Shown: positions 6,523 through 14,784, counted from the stretch's first letter. The stretch: DNA of 18,146 nucleotides from RFPI01 sp964398195 (GCA_964398195.1 CAYNLW010000024.1:1-18146), one strand, 5' to 3'. Notes: a model not told the origin generated them from the sequence alone. Numbers and translations are program-made.

Positions 6523-6541
6523 ATCAGGAAAAAATCCATCG
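6523..6541. promoter_or_regulatory. Candidate operator, site F, upstream of the cyclophilin gene
   Basis: ATCAGGAAAAAATCCATCG (core 6527-6537) shares ATATCAGGAAAAA with site E, including bases outside the palindrome; the right outer arm (ATCG) is degenerate. It lies in the 247-base spacer upstream of the minus-strand cyclophilin gene, further from the start than sites D and E are from theirs. Confidence 0.4.
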
Positions 6542-6624
6542 TCGCGTAGCCATATCTCGCTTATGCCACAAGCTATCTTGCTAATACGCTGCCAATACTC
6601 GTGCAATGACTGTGCTACAGGGCT

Positions 6625-6669
6625 GATGCAAGGCTAGCCGATGCAAGACTAGCCGATACAAGACTAGCT
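6625..6669. repeat. Three 15-bp tandem repeats
   Basis: GATGCAAGGCTAGCC (6625-6639), GATGCAAGACTAGCC (6640-6654) and GATACAAGACTAGCT (6655-6669) are consecutive near-identical units. The last overlaps the 3' end of serB, so the array runs through its stop codon (6666-6664). A diverged single copy, GCAAGGCTAGTCGA, lies at 14891-14904. Confidence 0.85.
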
Positions 6670-7509
6670 AATTTTAAATAAATTAATAATGCCGTCCAAA
6701 CCCACCACATTCAGGGCAAAGTCCGCCTGCTCCTGCACGATGGGTTTGGCATGATAGGCAATGCCCGCGCCGGCGGCTTGCATCATCAATAAATCATTGG
6801 CGCCGTCGCCTATCGCCACAGTGGCCTCTAAATCGACGTTTAATTGCCCCGCTTGATAGCGTAAATAGTCGGCCTTGGCTTGCCCATCAACGATATCGCC
6901 TAGGATATTGCCGGTCAGTTTGCCGTCGATTATCACTAGTCGATTGGCGGCGCTATAGTCTATGCCTAACATTTTTTGTACATGGTGGGCGAATTGCTCA
7001 AAGCCTCCTGACACCAACATGGTTTTAATTTGGTATTGCTTGCAAGTGTCTATCCAGCGTTGTGCGCCAGGATTGGCTTGCAGACGTTGTTGTATGACAT
7101 CGTTGAGCGCCGACTCTGGCAAGCCTTTTAGCAAGGCCACGCGCTCGCGCAGGCTTTGCTTAAAATCCAATTCGCCACGCATAGCGCGTTCGGTAATGGC
7201 GGAAATTTGCGCTTTAATGCCTGCCATATCAGCGATTTCATCAATACACTCGATATTGATCAGCGTGGAATCCATATCCATCACGGCCAATTTAATTTTT
7301 TGCAGCGTCAGCTGTTCCGGCACATAAGCGCAGTCTATTTGTTCTTGCTGACAAAACTGGCGCACCACATCTAATACTTGCTGATTGGCCAAGTAATAAG
7401 CGTGTTGGTCGATTTGAATAAACTGCACGCCATGCGCTTGCTGGCTGATTTGGTGGATATGTTGTAAATGACCCAGTTGAATATGCGGGGCTTGTACGAC
7501 TAAACGCAT
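6664..7509 (-). CDS. serB: Phosphoserine phosphatase
   Basis: A 281-residue enzyme catalysing the last step of serine biosynthesis, phosphoserine to serine. The HAD-fold catalytic domain starts near residue 73. It has the nucleophile motif DMDSTLIN (D78, D80), MRGELDFKQSLRERVALLKGL, the second motif VSGGF (S167) and GDGANDLLMM (234-243). The N-terminal 70 residues are a degenerate regulatory region as in other proteobacterial SerB proteins. The start gives the normal length. The stop lies inside a short tandem repeat. No ribosome binding site is obvious. The gene is divergent from sucC across a 188-base gap. Confidence 0.95.
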   Translation of the reverse strand: MRLVVQAPHIQLGHLQHIHQISQQAHGVQFIQIDQHAYYLANQQVLDVVRQFCQQEQIDCAYVPEQLTLQKIKLAVMDMDSTLINIECIDEIADMAGIKAQISAITERAMRGELDFKQSLRERVALLKGLPESALNDVIQQRLQANPGAQRWIDTCKQYQIKTMLVSGGFEQFAHHVQKMLGIDYSAANRLVIIDGKLTGNILGDIVDGQAKADYLRYQAGQLNVDLEATVAIGDGANDLLMMQAAGAGIAYHAKPIVQEQADFALNVVGLDGIINLFKIS

Positions 7510-7570
7510 TGCTTGGCTTTCACGAAGTGGCGGTTAAAAAGGCAAAAAATCCTGCTATTTAAAAATAGGC

Positions 7571-7596
7571 TGCGCCAAAATAAGCGCTTAGGCGCA
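7571..7596. repeat. Nested palindrome in the serB-sucC divergent gap
   Basis: TGCGCC (7571-7576) and GGCGCA (7591-7596) enclose AAAA and the ten-base perfect palindrome TAAGCGCTTA (7581-7590). It may be an operator or a leader hairpin. No T run follows on the plus strand. I see no convincing promoter hexamers in the rest of 7510-7697. Confidence 0.45.
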
Positions 7597-7697
7597 ACCA
7601 TCATCATCAAAGCGGCAAATTATACACTGCCATAGACTGGCGCATGATGGCCTTTTCAGCGAAAATAACGGTTTCACTCAATTCCCATCCATCCAAT

Positions 7698-8870
7698 ATG
7701 AATCTGCATGAATATCAAGCCAAACAATTGCTGCAACGCTATGGTTTAGCCGTTCCGCAAGGGCAAGTGGTGCAATCCGCGGAAGCTGCCGCTGCCGCCA
7801 CTAAAGAAATCCCCGGCCAAGCTTGGGTGGTCAAAGCGCAAGTGCACGCCGGTGGGCGCGGCAAAGCGGGCGGGGTAAAAATCGTTAAATCCGCCAGCGA
7901 AGCGCAATCGGTAGCCAATGCCTTATTGGGAAAATCCTTAATCACCTATCAAAACGCCCCCGATGGCCAGCCTGTGCATCAACTGCTGATAGAGCAAACC
8001 TTGCCTATCCAACGCGAGTTGTATCTGTCTTTATTGGTGGATAGAAGCCTAGAGCGGGTGGTATTGGTGGCTTCTAGTGCCGGCGGTATGGATATCGAGG
8101 AGATTGCGCAACACGCGCCAGATAAGATACTGCGCGAGGTGTGCGAGCCGTTGAATGGCTTGATGGATTATCAGGCGAGAAATGTGGCCTTTGCGCTGGG
8201 CTTGCAAGACCAACAAATTGCCGCCTTTAGCAAATGGTGCAAGGGCTTGTACAAATTATTCCGCGAAAACGATTTGTCTTTGCTAGAAATCAATCCACTG
8301 GTGGTCACCAGCGATGGCGCTTTATTTGCGCTGGATTGCAAAATGAGCGTGGACGATAACGCTTTATATCGACAAAAAGCCTTGGCCGAGCAACGCGACT
8401 GGAGTCAGGACGATGTGAAAGAAGCAGAAGCGCACCACGCTGGGCTGAACTATATCGCGCTAAATGGCAATATCGGCTGTATGGTAAATGGCGCAGGTTT
8501 GGCCATGGCGACCATGGACTTGATTCAGTTGCACGGCGGTGCGCCCGCCAATTTCCTAGATGTGGGGGGTGGCGCCACGGCAGAAACCGTGACCAAGGCG
8601 TTTAAGATTATTTTGGCCGACCAACAGGTGCAAGCCATTTTGGTGAATATTTTTGGCGGCATTATGCGTTGCGATATTATCGCCGAGGGTATTATCAATG
8701 CGGTGCGTGAGGTGGGCATCAAAATCCCTGTGGTGGTACGCTTAGAAGGCACCAATGTGGAATTGGGGCAACAGATGTTAAGGCAAAGCGGCCTGTCGAT
8801 TATCTCGGCGCAAGGCCTGACGGACGCAGCCAAACAAGCGGTGGCTTGTGTGAAAGGGGTGCAGCCATGA
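7698..8870 (+). CDS. sucC: Succinyl-CoA synthetase beta subunit
   Basis: A 390-residue ATP-grasp subunit. With SucD it interconverts succinyl-CoA and succinate with nucleotide triphosphate. The start is the ATG of MNLHEYQAKQLL, the usual SucC beginning; an upstream in-frame start at 7644 would add 18 residues unlike the family. Visible features are VKAQVHAGGRGKAGGVK (45-61), the metal-binding ENDLSLLEINPLVV (190-203), LNGNIGCMVNGAGLAMATMD (255-274) and VNIFGGIMRCDIIAEG (316-331). No clear ribosome binding site precedes it. It overlaps sucD by ATGA. The homologous malate thiokinase MtkA is an alternative name, but no serine-cycle gene is present and a Methylophilaceae host would use the RuMP cycle, so SucC is preferred. 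Confidence 0.93.
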   Translation: MNLHEYQAKQLLQRYGLAVPQGQVVQSAEAAAAATKEIPGQAWVVKAQVHAGGRGKAGGVKIVKSASEAQSVANALLGKSLITYQNAPDGQPVHQLLIEQTLPIQRELYLSLLVDRSLERVVLVASSAGGMDIEEIAQHAPDKILREVCEPLNGLMDYQARNVAFALGLQDQQIAAFSKWCKGLYKLFRENDLSLLEINPLVVTSDGALFALDCKMSVDDNALYRQKALAEQRDWSQDDVKEAEAHHAGLNYIALNGNIGCMVNGAGLAMATMDLIQLHGGAPANFLDVGGGATAETVTKAFKIILADQQVQAILVNIFGGIMRCDIIAEGIINAVREVGIKIPVVVRLEGTNVELGQQMLRQSGLSIISAQGLTDAAKQAVACVKGVQP

Positions 8871-9754
8871 GTATTTTAGTGAATCGTGAAACGCGCGTAT
8901 TGTGTCAGGGCTTTACCGGCAAACAAGGCAGTTTTCACTCTGAACAAGCCTTAGCTTATGGCACGCAAATGGTCGGTGGGGTCACTCCCGGCAAAGGCGG
9001 CATGCGCCACTTAGGCTTGCCGGTGTTTAACACCATGCGTGATGCGGTGCGCGAAACCTCTGCCACTGCTACGGTGATTTATGTGCCACCCGCATTTGCC
9101 GCCGATTCCATTCTGGAAGCCTGTGATGCCGGCGTAGAACTGATCGTGTGCATTACCGAAGGCATTCCAGTGTTGGATATGTTAAATGTCAAAGCCGCGT
9201 TAAATGCCAATAATGTCAAATTGATAGGCCCCAACTGCCCAGGGGTGATTACCCCAGATGAATGTAAAATCGGCATTATGCCGGGCAGCATTCACCGTCG
9301 CGGCAAGGTCGGTATCGTGTCGCGTTCTGGCACCTTGACCTATGAAGCGGTGCACCAAACCACTGCCTTGGGACTGGGCCAGTCCACTTGCGTAGGCATA
9401 GGCGGCGACCCGATACGCGGGCTCAACTTTATTGACTGCTTAAGATTATTCCAAGCCGACCCAGAAACCGAAGCCATCATTATGGTAGGTGAAATTGGTG
9501 GCGCTGACGAAGAAGCCGCTGCCGATTACATCAAACACCATGTCACCAAGCCTGTGGCCGGCTATATCGCTGGTCAGACCGCGCCCAAAGGCAAGCGTAT
9601 GGGACACGCCGGGGCGATTATTTCCGGTGGCAGCGGCAAAGCAGAGGACAAAATCAGCGCCTTGCAGCAAGCCGGTGTGGTGGTGGCAAGCTCGCCAGCC
9701 GAATTGGGCGAGGCTATGCTACAAGCGATACAACAACAAGGTAAAGCACGCTAA
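8867..9754 (+). CDS. sucD: Succinyl-CoA synthetase alpha subunit
   Basis: A 295-residue CoA-binding subunit. The start ATG (8867) overlaps the sucC stop as ATGA, giving MSILVNRETRVLCQGFTG; a start at 8846 would lie inside sucC and is not typical. The CoA-binding Rossmann region has GFTGKQGSFHSEQA (15-28), GGVTPGKGG and IGPNCPG (120-126). The phospho-histidine is H247 in KRMGHAGAIISGG, close to H246 of Escherichia coli. The glutamate of VGEIGG (208-213) that contacts the phosphohistidine is present. It forms an alpha2beta2 or alphabeta enzyme with SucC. The stop shares a base with the next start (TAATG), so the ankyrin gene is probably translationally coupled. Confidence 0.95.
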   Translation: MSILVNRETRVLCQGFTGKQGSFHSEQALAYGTQMVGGVTPGKGGMRHLGLPVFNTMRDAVRETSATATVIYVPPAFAADSILEACDAGVELIVCITEGIPVLDMLNVKAALNANNVKLIGPNCPGVITPDECKIGIMPGSIHRRGKVGIVSRSGTLTYEAVHQTTALGLGQSTCVGIGGDPIRGLNFIDCLRLFQADPETEAIIMVGEIGGADEEAAADYIKHHVTKPVAGYIAGQTAPKGKRMGHAGAIISGGSGKAEDKISALQQAGVVVASSPAELGEAMLQAIQQQGKAR

Positions 9755-10713
9755 TGAAAACTCTCCTAAGTATTGCGCTACACGCTATGTTGCTGATGTT
9801 GTGCAGCATTACCCTGTGTTTGCCGGCAGTGGCGGAAGATATCCCGTATTTCCTGACGGTTGCTAGCAAAGGCGATGTGAATAGCGTTAAAGCCTTATTA
9901 GACACTGGCGTGAACGTCAATATGACAGATTTAGATGGCTTAACCGCGCTGATGTATGCCACGCGCAAAGATAATGTCAAAGTGGTGGAGTTGTTGTTAG
10001 CACGCGGGGCAAATCCTAATTTGCGCGATAACAGCGGTTGGTCTGCGTTGATGTATGCAGCCAAAAAGAATTATTTAGCCTGCGCCAAATTATTGCTTAA
10101 ACATGGTGCCGATACCAAGCCTAGAGATATTTCTGGTTGGAGCGCGTTGGGGCTGGCTGCTACTTCGGGTTATGCAGATTTTGTCGCCTTATTGCTCGAA
10201 GCTGGGGTAGATGCCAATAGCCGTAGCGATGATGGCAAAACCATTTTGATGTATGCCGCGCGCAATGGCAATCGCGCCACCATCAAAAGCTTGTTGCAAT
10301 ATAAAGCCGAGGTCAACGCACGCGATAATCAACTTTCTACGGCGCTGTTTTATGCTGCGCGCAGTGGCAGAACCGATGCATGCGAAGAATTGGTGGCCGG
10401 TGGGGCAGATTTAGAAGCCATGGATGACTCTGGTTGGACGGCACTCTTTTGGGCGGTGAAAAAGAAACAAGGGGCCAGCGCTAAATATCTTATTAGCAAG
10501 GGCGCCAAAGTGAATGTGGCCGACAAAAATGGCAGTTATTTAATCCATTTAGCGGTGGCTATGCATGATGCCAAAATGGTCAAGTTATTGATTGATAACG
10601 GCGCAGATTTAAACCTTAAAGATCAATATAGCCTAACGCCTTTGGTGTATGCGCTGAAAGATAAACAAACTGAAATCGTCGATTTAATTAAGCAAGCAGG
10701 TGGCAGCTATTAG
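9754..10713 (+). CDS. Secreted ankyrin-repeat protein
   Basis: A 319-residue protein with an N-terminal signal peptide (about 1-27, hydrophobic core HAMLLMLCSITLCLPAVA) and about eight ankyrin repeats of 33 residues. The clear units start near 61, 94, 127, 160, 193, 226, 259 and 292, with signatures such as DGLTALMYAT and VVELLLARGANPNLRD; a degenerate unit covers 29-60. It should be a periplasmic or outer-membrane-facing binding scaffold; the partner is unknown. It starts one base inside the sucD stop and its own 3' end overlaps nadE by 14 bases. It is therefore embedded in a coupled run of central-metabolism genes, an odd place for a secreted scaffold. No catalytic motif is seen. Confidence 0.88.
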   Translation: MKTLLSIALHAMLLMLCSITLCLPAVAEDIPYFLTVASKGDVNSVKALLDTGVNVNMTDLDGLTALMYATRKDNVKVVELLLARGANPNLRDNSGWSALMYAAKKNYLACAKLLLKHGADTKPRDISGWSALGLAATSGYADFVALLLEAGVDANSRSDDGKTILMYAARNGNRATIKSLLQYKAEVNARDNQLSTALFYAARSGRTDACEELVAGGADLEAMDDSGWTALFWAVKKKQGASAKYLISKGAKVNVADKNGSYLIHLAVAMHDAKMVKLLIDNGADLNLKDQYSLTPLVYALKDKQTEIVDLIKQAGGSY

Positions 10714-12346
10714 CCAACAATTTCATATTGCCATGGCGCAAATCAATCCTACTCTAGGAGATTTGTCTGCCAATACGGAAAAAATCTTGCAAGCAGTGGC
10801 GCAGGCAAAACAGATGGGCGCCAGCATGCTGATCACCCCTGAGCTGGCCTTGACCGGCTATCCCCCAGAAGACCTATTACTCAGACAAGACTTTTTGCAG
10901 GCCAGCCAGCGCAGCCTAGAACAATTGGCTGCCAATGTGCAGGACATTACCTTGCTGGTCGGTTATCCAGCGCAGCGCATGGATAGGGTGTACAACGCGG
11001 CGGCGGTGATTGAACAGGGCAGGGTGGTACACAGTTATTTTAAGCAAGTGTTGCCAAATTATTCTGTGTTTGATGAACAACGCTATTTCGAGGCTGGGCA
11101 AGAATCTTGTATTTTTATGCACCAAGGGGTGCGCTGTGCAGTATTGATCTGTGCGGATATTTGGCAAGCACAGCCGGCCTTAAAAGCCAAGCAAGATGGC
11201 GCGCAGATTTTACTTACTCTGAATGCCTCGCCATTCCATCTGGATAAGCAAAATGAACGACTGGAGATTTCCGCTCAGCGCGTTCAAGAGACCGGCTTGC
11301 CGCTGTTATATAACAACTGTGTAGGAGGGCAAGACGAATTGGTATTTGATGGCGCATCGTTTGCACTAGATGCGCAGGCTCATTTGGTTTACCAAGCGCC
11401 TATGTTGCAAGAGTGCGTAGAGCTGGTCAGTGTGCAAATCAGCGCAGCCAACACAGTGCATTTATTAGCCGGCAATATCACTGCCAGTCTGCCGCGCAGT
11501 GCTGCGGTATATCAAGCGCTGTGTCTTGGTGTGCGCGATTATGTCAATAAAAATGGCTTTGCTTCGGTATTGCTAGGCTTGTCCGGCGGGATAGATTCTG
11601 CTTTGACGCTGGCGGTGGCGGTCGATGCTTTGGGCGCACAACGGGTCAGTGTGGCCATGATGCCATCGCAATTTACCGCCGATATCAGCATACAAGACGC
11701 GCAGCAAATGGCGCAGCAACTGGGTGTGCAATATCATCAATTCGGGATTCAAAGCCTGTTTGAGCACTTTAACCAAGTGTTGGAGCCGGCTTTTGCCGGG
11801 CGCAGCTTTGATACCGCCGAGGAAAATATACAAGCGCGCATACGCGGCGTATTGCTGATGGCCTTGTCTAATAAATTTGCCAGCTTGGTATTAATTACTG
11901 GCAATAAGAGCGAGATGGCAGTCGGTTATTCGACTTTATATGGTGATATGGCAGGCGGCTTTGCTGTGCTTAAAGACGTGCCTAAAACCATGGTGTATGA
12001 ATTAGCCAATTATCGCAATCAATGCTCGCCAGTGATTCCGCAACGCATTATCAGTCGCCCTCCATCAGCTGAATTGCGTGCTGACCAGACGGATCAAGAT
12101 AGCCTGCCTGCGTATGAAATATTAGATGGCATTTTGCAGGCGTATGTGGAGCAAGACGCCAGTTTTAACGATATTTTGGCACTGGGTTATCAAGCCGCTG
12201 ATATAGAACGGGTGTTGCGCCTGATTGATTTGAACGAGTATAAGCGTCGCCAATCGCCAATTGGGGTTAGAATAACGCACCGAGGCTTCGGAAAAGATAG
12301 ACGCTATCCGATTACTTCAAAATTCAGCTACAAAAACACGGTTTAA
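10700..12346 (+). CDS. nadE: Glutamine-dependent NAD+ synthetase
   Basis: A 548-residue two-domain enzyme that amidates nicotinate adenine dinucleotide to NAD+, using ammonia released from glutamine. The N-terminal nitrilase-like glutaminase domain has the triad E48 (ITPELALTGY), K115 (HSYFKQVLP) and C151 (VLICADIW). The synthetase domain has the ATP-binding LGLSGGIDSAL (292-302), ITGNKSEMAVGYSTLYGDMAGG and the C-terminal RITHRGFGKDRRYP. The start is GTG at 10700, which keeps the first strand FHIAMAQINPTLGDL intact; the ATG at 10733 would cut it. It overlaps the ankyrin gene by 14 bases. The PII gene glnB follows after 57 bases; a nadE-glnB order occurs in other betaproteobacteria. Confidence 0.95.
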   Translation: MAAISQQFHIAMAQINPTLGDLSANTEKILQAVAQAKQMGASMLITPELALTGYPPEDLLLRQDFLQASQRSLEQLAANVQDITLLVGYPAQRMDRVYNAAAVIEQGRVVHSYFKQVLPNYSVFDEQRYFEAGQESCIFMHQGVRCAVLICADIWQAQPALKAKQDGAQILLTLNASPFHLDKQNERLEISAQRVQETGLPLLYNNCVGGQDELVFDGASFALDAQAHLVYQAPMLQECVELVSVQISAANTVHLLAGNITASLPRSAAVYQALCLGVRDYVNKNGFASVLLGLSGGIDSALTLAVAVDALGAQRVSVAMMPSQFTADISIQDAQQMAQQLGVQYHQFGIQSLFEHFNQVLEPAFAGRSFDTAEENIQARIRGVLLMALSNKFASLVLITGNKSEMAVGYSTLYGDMAGGFAVLKDVPKTMVYELANYRNQCSPVIPQRIISRPPSAELRADQTDQDSLPAYEILDGILQAYVEQDASFNDILALGYQAADIERVLRLIDLNEYKRRQSPIGVRITHRGFGKDRRYPITSKFSYKNTV

Positions 12347-12403
12347 ATTTTTATTATTCACTATCTTCCCTTTTTTACATCGCTGACAGCTTAAGGACAA
12401 ACT

Positions 12404-12742
12404 ATGAAAAAAATTGAGGCAATTATCAAACCTTTTAAACTAGATGAGGTGCGTGAGGCGCTTTCTGAAATTGGTGTCAATGGCTTAACTGTGTCTGAAG
12501 TTAAAGGCTTTGGTCGGCAAAAAGGCCACACTGAGTTATATCGTGGCGCTGAATATGTGGTGGATTTCCTGCCTAAAATCAAAGTAGAGCTGGTAGTGGC
12601 AGATGATTTAGTGGAACAAGCCATAGACGCCATTGTGAAAGCTGCGCATACCGGCAAAATCGGTGATGGCAAAATCTTTGTCACCAATGTGGAACAAGTC
12701 CTTAGAATTCGTACCGGCGAAACCGGTGAGTCTGCGGTTTAA
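12404..12742 (+). CDS. glnB: Nitrogen regulatory protein PII
   Basis: A 112-residue trimeric signal protein that reads 2-oxoglutarate, ATP/ADP and glutamine state and controls targets such as the GlnE adenylyltransferase and NtrB. The T-loop contains GFGRQKGHTELYRGAEYVVDF with Y51, the uridylylation site. The family motifs KIEAIIKPFKLDEVREAL and TGKIGDGKIFV (89-94 region) are present. T43 and the sequence around it are more GlnB-like than GlnK-like, and no amtB gene lies beside it. AAGGA stands eight bases before the ATG. No typical sigma-54 promoter is seen in the 57-base gap after nadE. It ends only 11 bases from the convergent feoB. Confidence 0.95.
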   Translation: MKKIEAIIKPFKLDEVREALSEIGVNGLTVSEVKGFGRQKGHTELYRGAEYVVDFLPKIKVELVVADDLVEQAIDAIVKAAHTGKIGDGKIFVTNVEQVLRIRTGETGESAV

Positions 12743-12749
12743 GGCTGGC

Positions 12750-12772
12750 GCGCTTAATAACCCAATAAGCGC
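12750..12772. other. Hairpin between convergent glnB and feoB ends
   Basis: GCGCTTA (12750-12756) pairs with TAAGCGC (12766-12772) around a nine-base loop. It overlaps the last codons of feoB and lies just after the glnB stop. No T run follows on either strand, so it is at best a weak terminator or an RNA-end stabiliser. Confidence 0.35.
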
Positions 12773-14541
12773 ATAGATTGGTAGAACACAAAGGCGGCCA
12801 ACCAAGCTAATACCAATGACCATAACAAAGCAAAACCGGCAAACCAGCCACTTTTAGATTCATTCTTTAGTGTCGCGATGGTGGATAAGCAGGGCGTATA
12901 AATCAAGGTAAAAATCATAAAACTTAAGCCCTGCACCCAATCCACCTGACTGGCAATCGCATGACCTAGCGCGTCGCCTTGCAAGCCATAGATCACCGCC
13001 AAAGAGCCCACCACAATTTCTTTCGCCACAAAGCCAAAAATCAATGCGATAGCCAGTTGCGTATCTATTCCTATAGGCTGTAACAAGGGTTTTAACCATA
13101 GGCCGATTTGCCCGGCAATGGTGTCAGCGCTGGCCGGCACCGCATCGCTGGGCAGGTGGGTGAGCAGCCAGACCATCAATACCCCCAGCACGATAAAGCT
13201 AGTGGCGCGATGCAGAAAATGACGAATTTCCTGCCATGCGCTTAAGCCGATTTGACGCATTGTAGGCAGACGATAGGGTGGCAATTCGAGGATAAAAGGC
13301 TCTTGGTTTTGATAGCGTTTGCGATTTAATAGCGCGGTGATAAAAATGCTGGCAAAGCTAATCATATACAGGCCAAACAATACTTTGGCGGCATTGTGCG
13401 GGGCGAACAAAATCGCGCTCATAAATAAAAACACCTGCAATCTTGCCGAGCACAATGAGAGCGGAATCACTAGCATGGTCAACAAGCGCATATTGCGCGA
13501 ACGCATCACACGGGTGCCCATCAGGGCCGGCACATTGCAACCAAAGCCCATCAAAATCATGACAAAGCCGCGCCCATCAAGCCCGATTTTGGCCATCAGC
13601 GCGTCCATCAAAAAGGCTGCACGCGACAGATAGCCGCTATCTTCCACCACAGTCATCACCAGAAAAAATAAGATAATCACCGGCACGAAGGCGACTACAG
13701 TGCTCAGCCCGGTAAATAGCCCATCGATTAATAAGCCACGCAGCCATTCGGGGGCATTGATTAACATGGGTTGCATGGCATGGCTGGCGAACCAATTAAA
13801 TGCCCAAGTAACACCATCTTGCAGCGGTTTGCCGGCGCTAAAAATAAATTCGAACAGCAAATAAATGCTCAGCAAAAATATCGGCAAGCCTAACCACGGG
13901 TGCAGTAGGAATGCGTCTAAGCGACTGGTCAACGCATCATTTAATTGAATCGGATATTGCACAGTGGCACTGACGATATCTTCCATCTCGTGTTCTATGG
14001 CGATATCTGCCGCCAGCTTTTCTGCCACTTGCGCAACCGGTGTAGGTGTGCCGCGATTCATCTGTTCCGCCGCGGTCAGCAGGGCTTCTCTGCATTGGTC
14101 GCCATATTTGGCACTGATTTCCATCACAGGAATGGCCAGTTGTTGCGCCATTTTTTCGCTATCGATATGTATGCCTAATCGACTGGCCTCATCGTGCATA
14201 TTCAATAGCAATACACAGGGAATATTCAGCCGTTTGAGTTGCAGCACCAAAGATAATTGGCGATCTATCTGCGTGCTATTGGCAACGATAATCAGTAGGT
14301 CTAAGGCGTGGCTGCTTAAGAAATGGCGCACCACTTGCTCGTCATCAGAAAAGCCATGCAAATCATAAATACCAGGTAAGTCGATAATTTGCGCGATATG
14401 GCCACCCAATAAAATCTTGGCACTCATCAAATCCACAGTAATGCCCGGCCAGTTGCCTACTTTGGCATTGGCACCAGATAGTCGATTAAATAGGGTGGAT
14501 TTGCCCGTGTTGGGCATGCCGAGAAGTGCGACTTGTTTCAT
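12754..14541 (-). CDS. feoB: Ferrous iron transporter FeoB
   Basis: A 595-residue inner-membrane Fe2+ transporter with a cytosolic GTPase domain. G motifs are G1 GMPNTGKST (8-16), G2 T35 (GITVD), G3 DLPG (54-57), G4 NMHD (114-117) and G5 SAK (143-145). The linker is short, then the membrane part carries the Gate-type sequences LMGFGCNVPALMGTR and SLCSARLQVF, and later GFVAKEIVVGSLAVIYG and YTPCLSTIATLKNE. It is clearly shorter than the roughly 770-residue enterobacterial protein but all core motifs are present, so it is a compact form rather than a fragment. Its ATG shares one base with the feoA stop. feoC is absent. Confidence 0.95.
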   Translation of the reverse strand: MKQVALLGMPNTGKSTLFNRLSGANAKVGNWPGITVDLMSAKILLGGHIAQIIDLPGIYDLHGFSDDEQVVRHFLSSHALDLLIIVANSTQIDRQLSLVLQLKRLNIPCVLLLNMHDEASRLGIHIDSEKMAQQLAIPVMEISAKYGDQCREALLTAAEQMNRGTPTPVAQVAEKLAADIAIEHEMEDIVSATVQYPIQLNDALTSRLDAFLLHPWLGLPIFLLSIYLLFEFIFSAGKPLQDGVTWAFNWFASHAMQPMLINAPEWLRGLLIDGLFTGLSTVVAFVPVIILFFLVMTVVEDSGYLSRAAFLMDALMAKIGLDGRGFVMILMGFGCNVPALMGTRVMRSRNMRLLTMLVIPLSLCSARLQVFLFMSAILFAPHNAAKVLFGLYMISFASIFITALLNRKRYQNQEPFILELPPYRLPTMRQIGLSAWQEIRHFLHRATSFIVLGVLMVWLLTHLPSDAVPASADTIAGQIGLWLKPLLQPIGIDTQLAIALIFGFVAKEIVVGSLAVIYGLQGDALGHAIASQVDWVQGLSFMIFTLIYTPCLSTIATLKNESKSGWFAGFALLWSLVLAWLAAFVFYQSMRLLGY

Positions 14542-14765
14542 TAGGAAGTGATACTGATACGCTCAGCGTCAGTCAGACGCAACATAATGTCGGTAGTGCC
14601 GACACGCACTTGCATAGGGCCATTAAAACTGGCGCGACGAATCACGCGTACCGGTTTGCCTATCCTTAAACCCAGCGCCGCCAAGCGATGAAATAAACTG
14701 TCATCGGCATGGATTCTGGCGATGGTCGCTTGTTGTCCGGTGGCTAATTGACTGAGGTTGGTCAT
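14541..14765 (-). CDS. feoA: Ferrous iron transport accessory protein FeoA
   Basis: A 74-residue SH3-like cytosolic protein that supports FeoB. The family pattern is visible: LSQLATGQQATIARI, FHRLAALGLRIGKPVRVIRR and GPMQVRVGTTDIMLRLTDAERISI. Length is typical. The stop overlaps the feoB start (TAATG), so the two are probably coupled. A strong Fur-box-like palindrome lies 20 bases upstream of the start, predicting iron repression. No good ribosome binding site is visible before the ATG. Confidence 0.93.
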   Translation of the reverse strand: MTNLSQLATGQQATIARIHADDSLFHRLAALGLRIGKPVRVIRRASFNGPMQVRVGTTDIMLRLTDAERISITS

Positions 14766-14784
14766 AAGGGTTTAGAGCTTAATT

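Noticed and set aside
7698..9754. Malate thiokinase (mtkA/mtkB) instead of sucC/sucD
   Set aside because: The families are homologous, but start, length and motifs fit SucCD and no serine-cycle partner (such as malyl-CoA lyase) is in the window.
9714..10064. Minus-strand open frame of 116 codons over the sucD end and ankyrin start
   Set aside because: Both plus-strand genes are clear from domain repeats; the opposite frame has no recognisable features.
13964..14368. Plus-strand open frame of 134 codons inside feoB
   Set aside because: It lies opposite the FeoB GTPase and linker region, which is strongly supported; the cysteine/serine-rich product looks like an antisense shadow.
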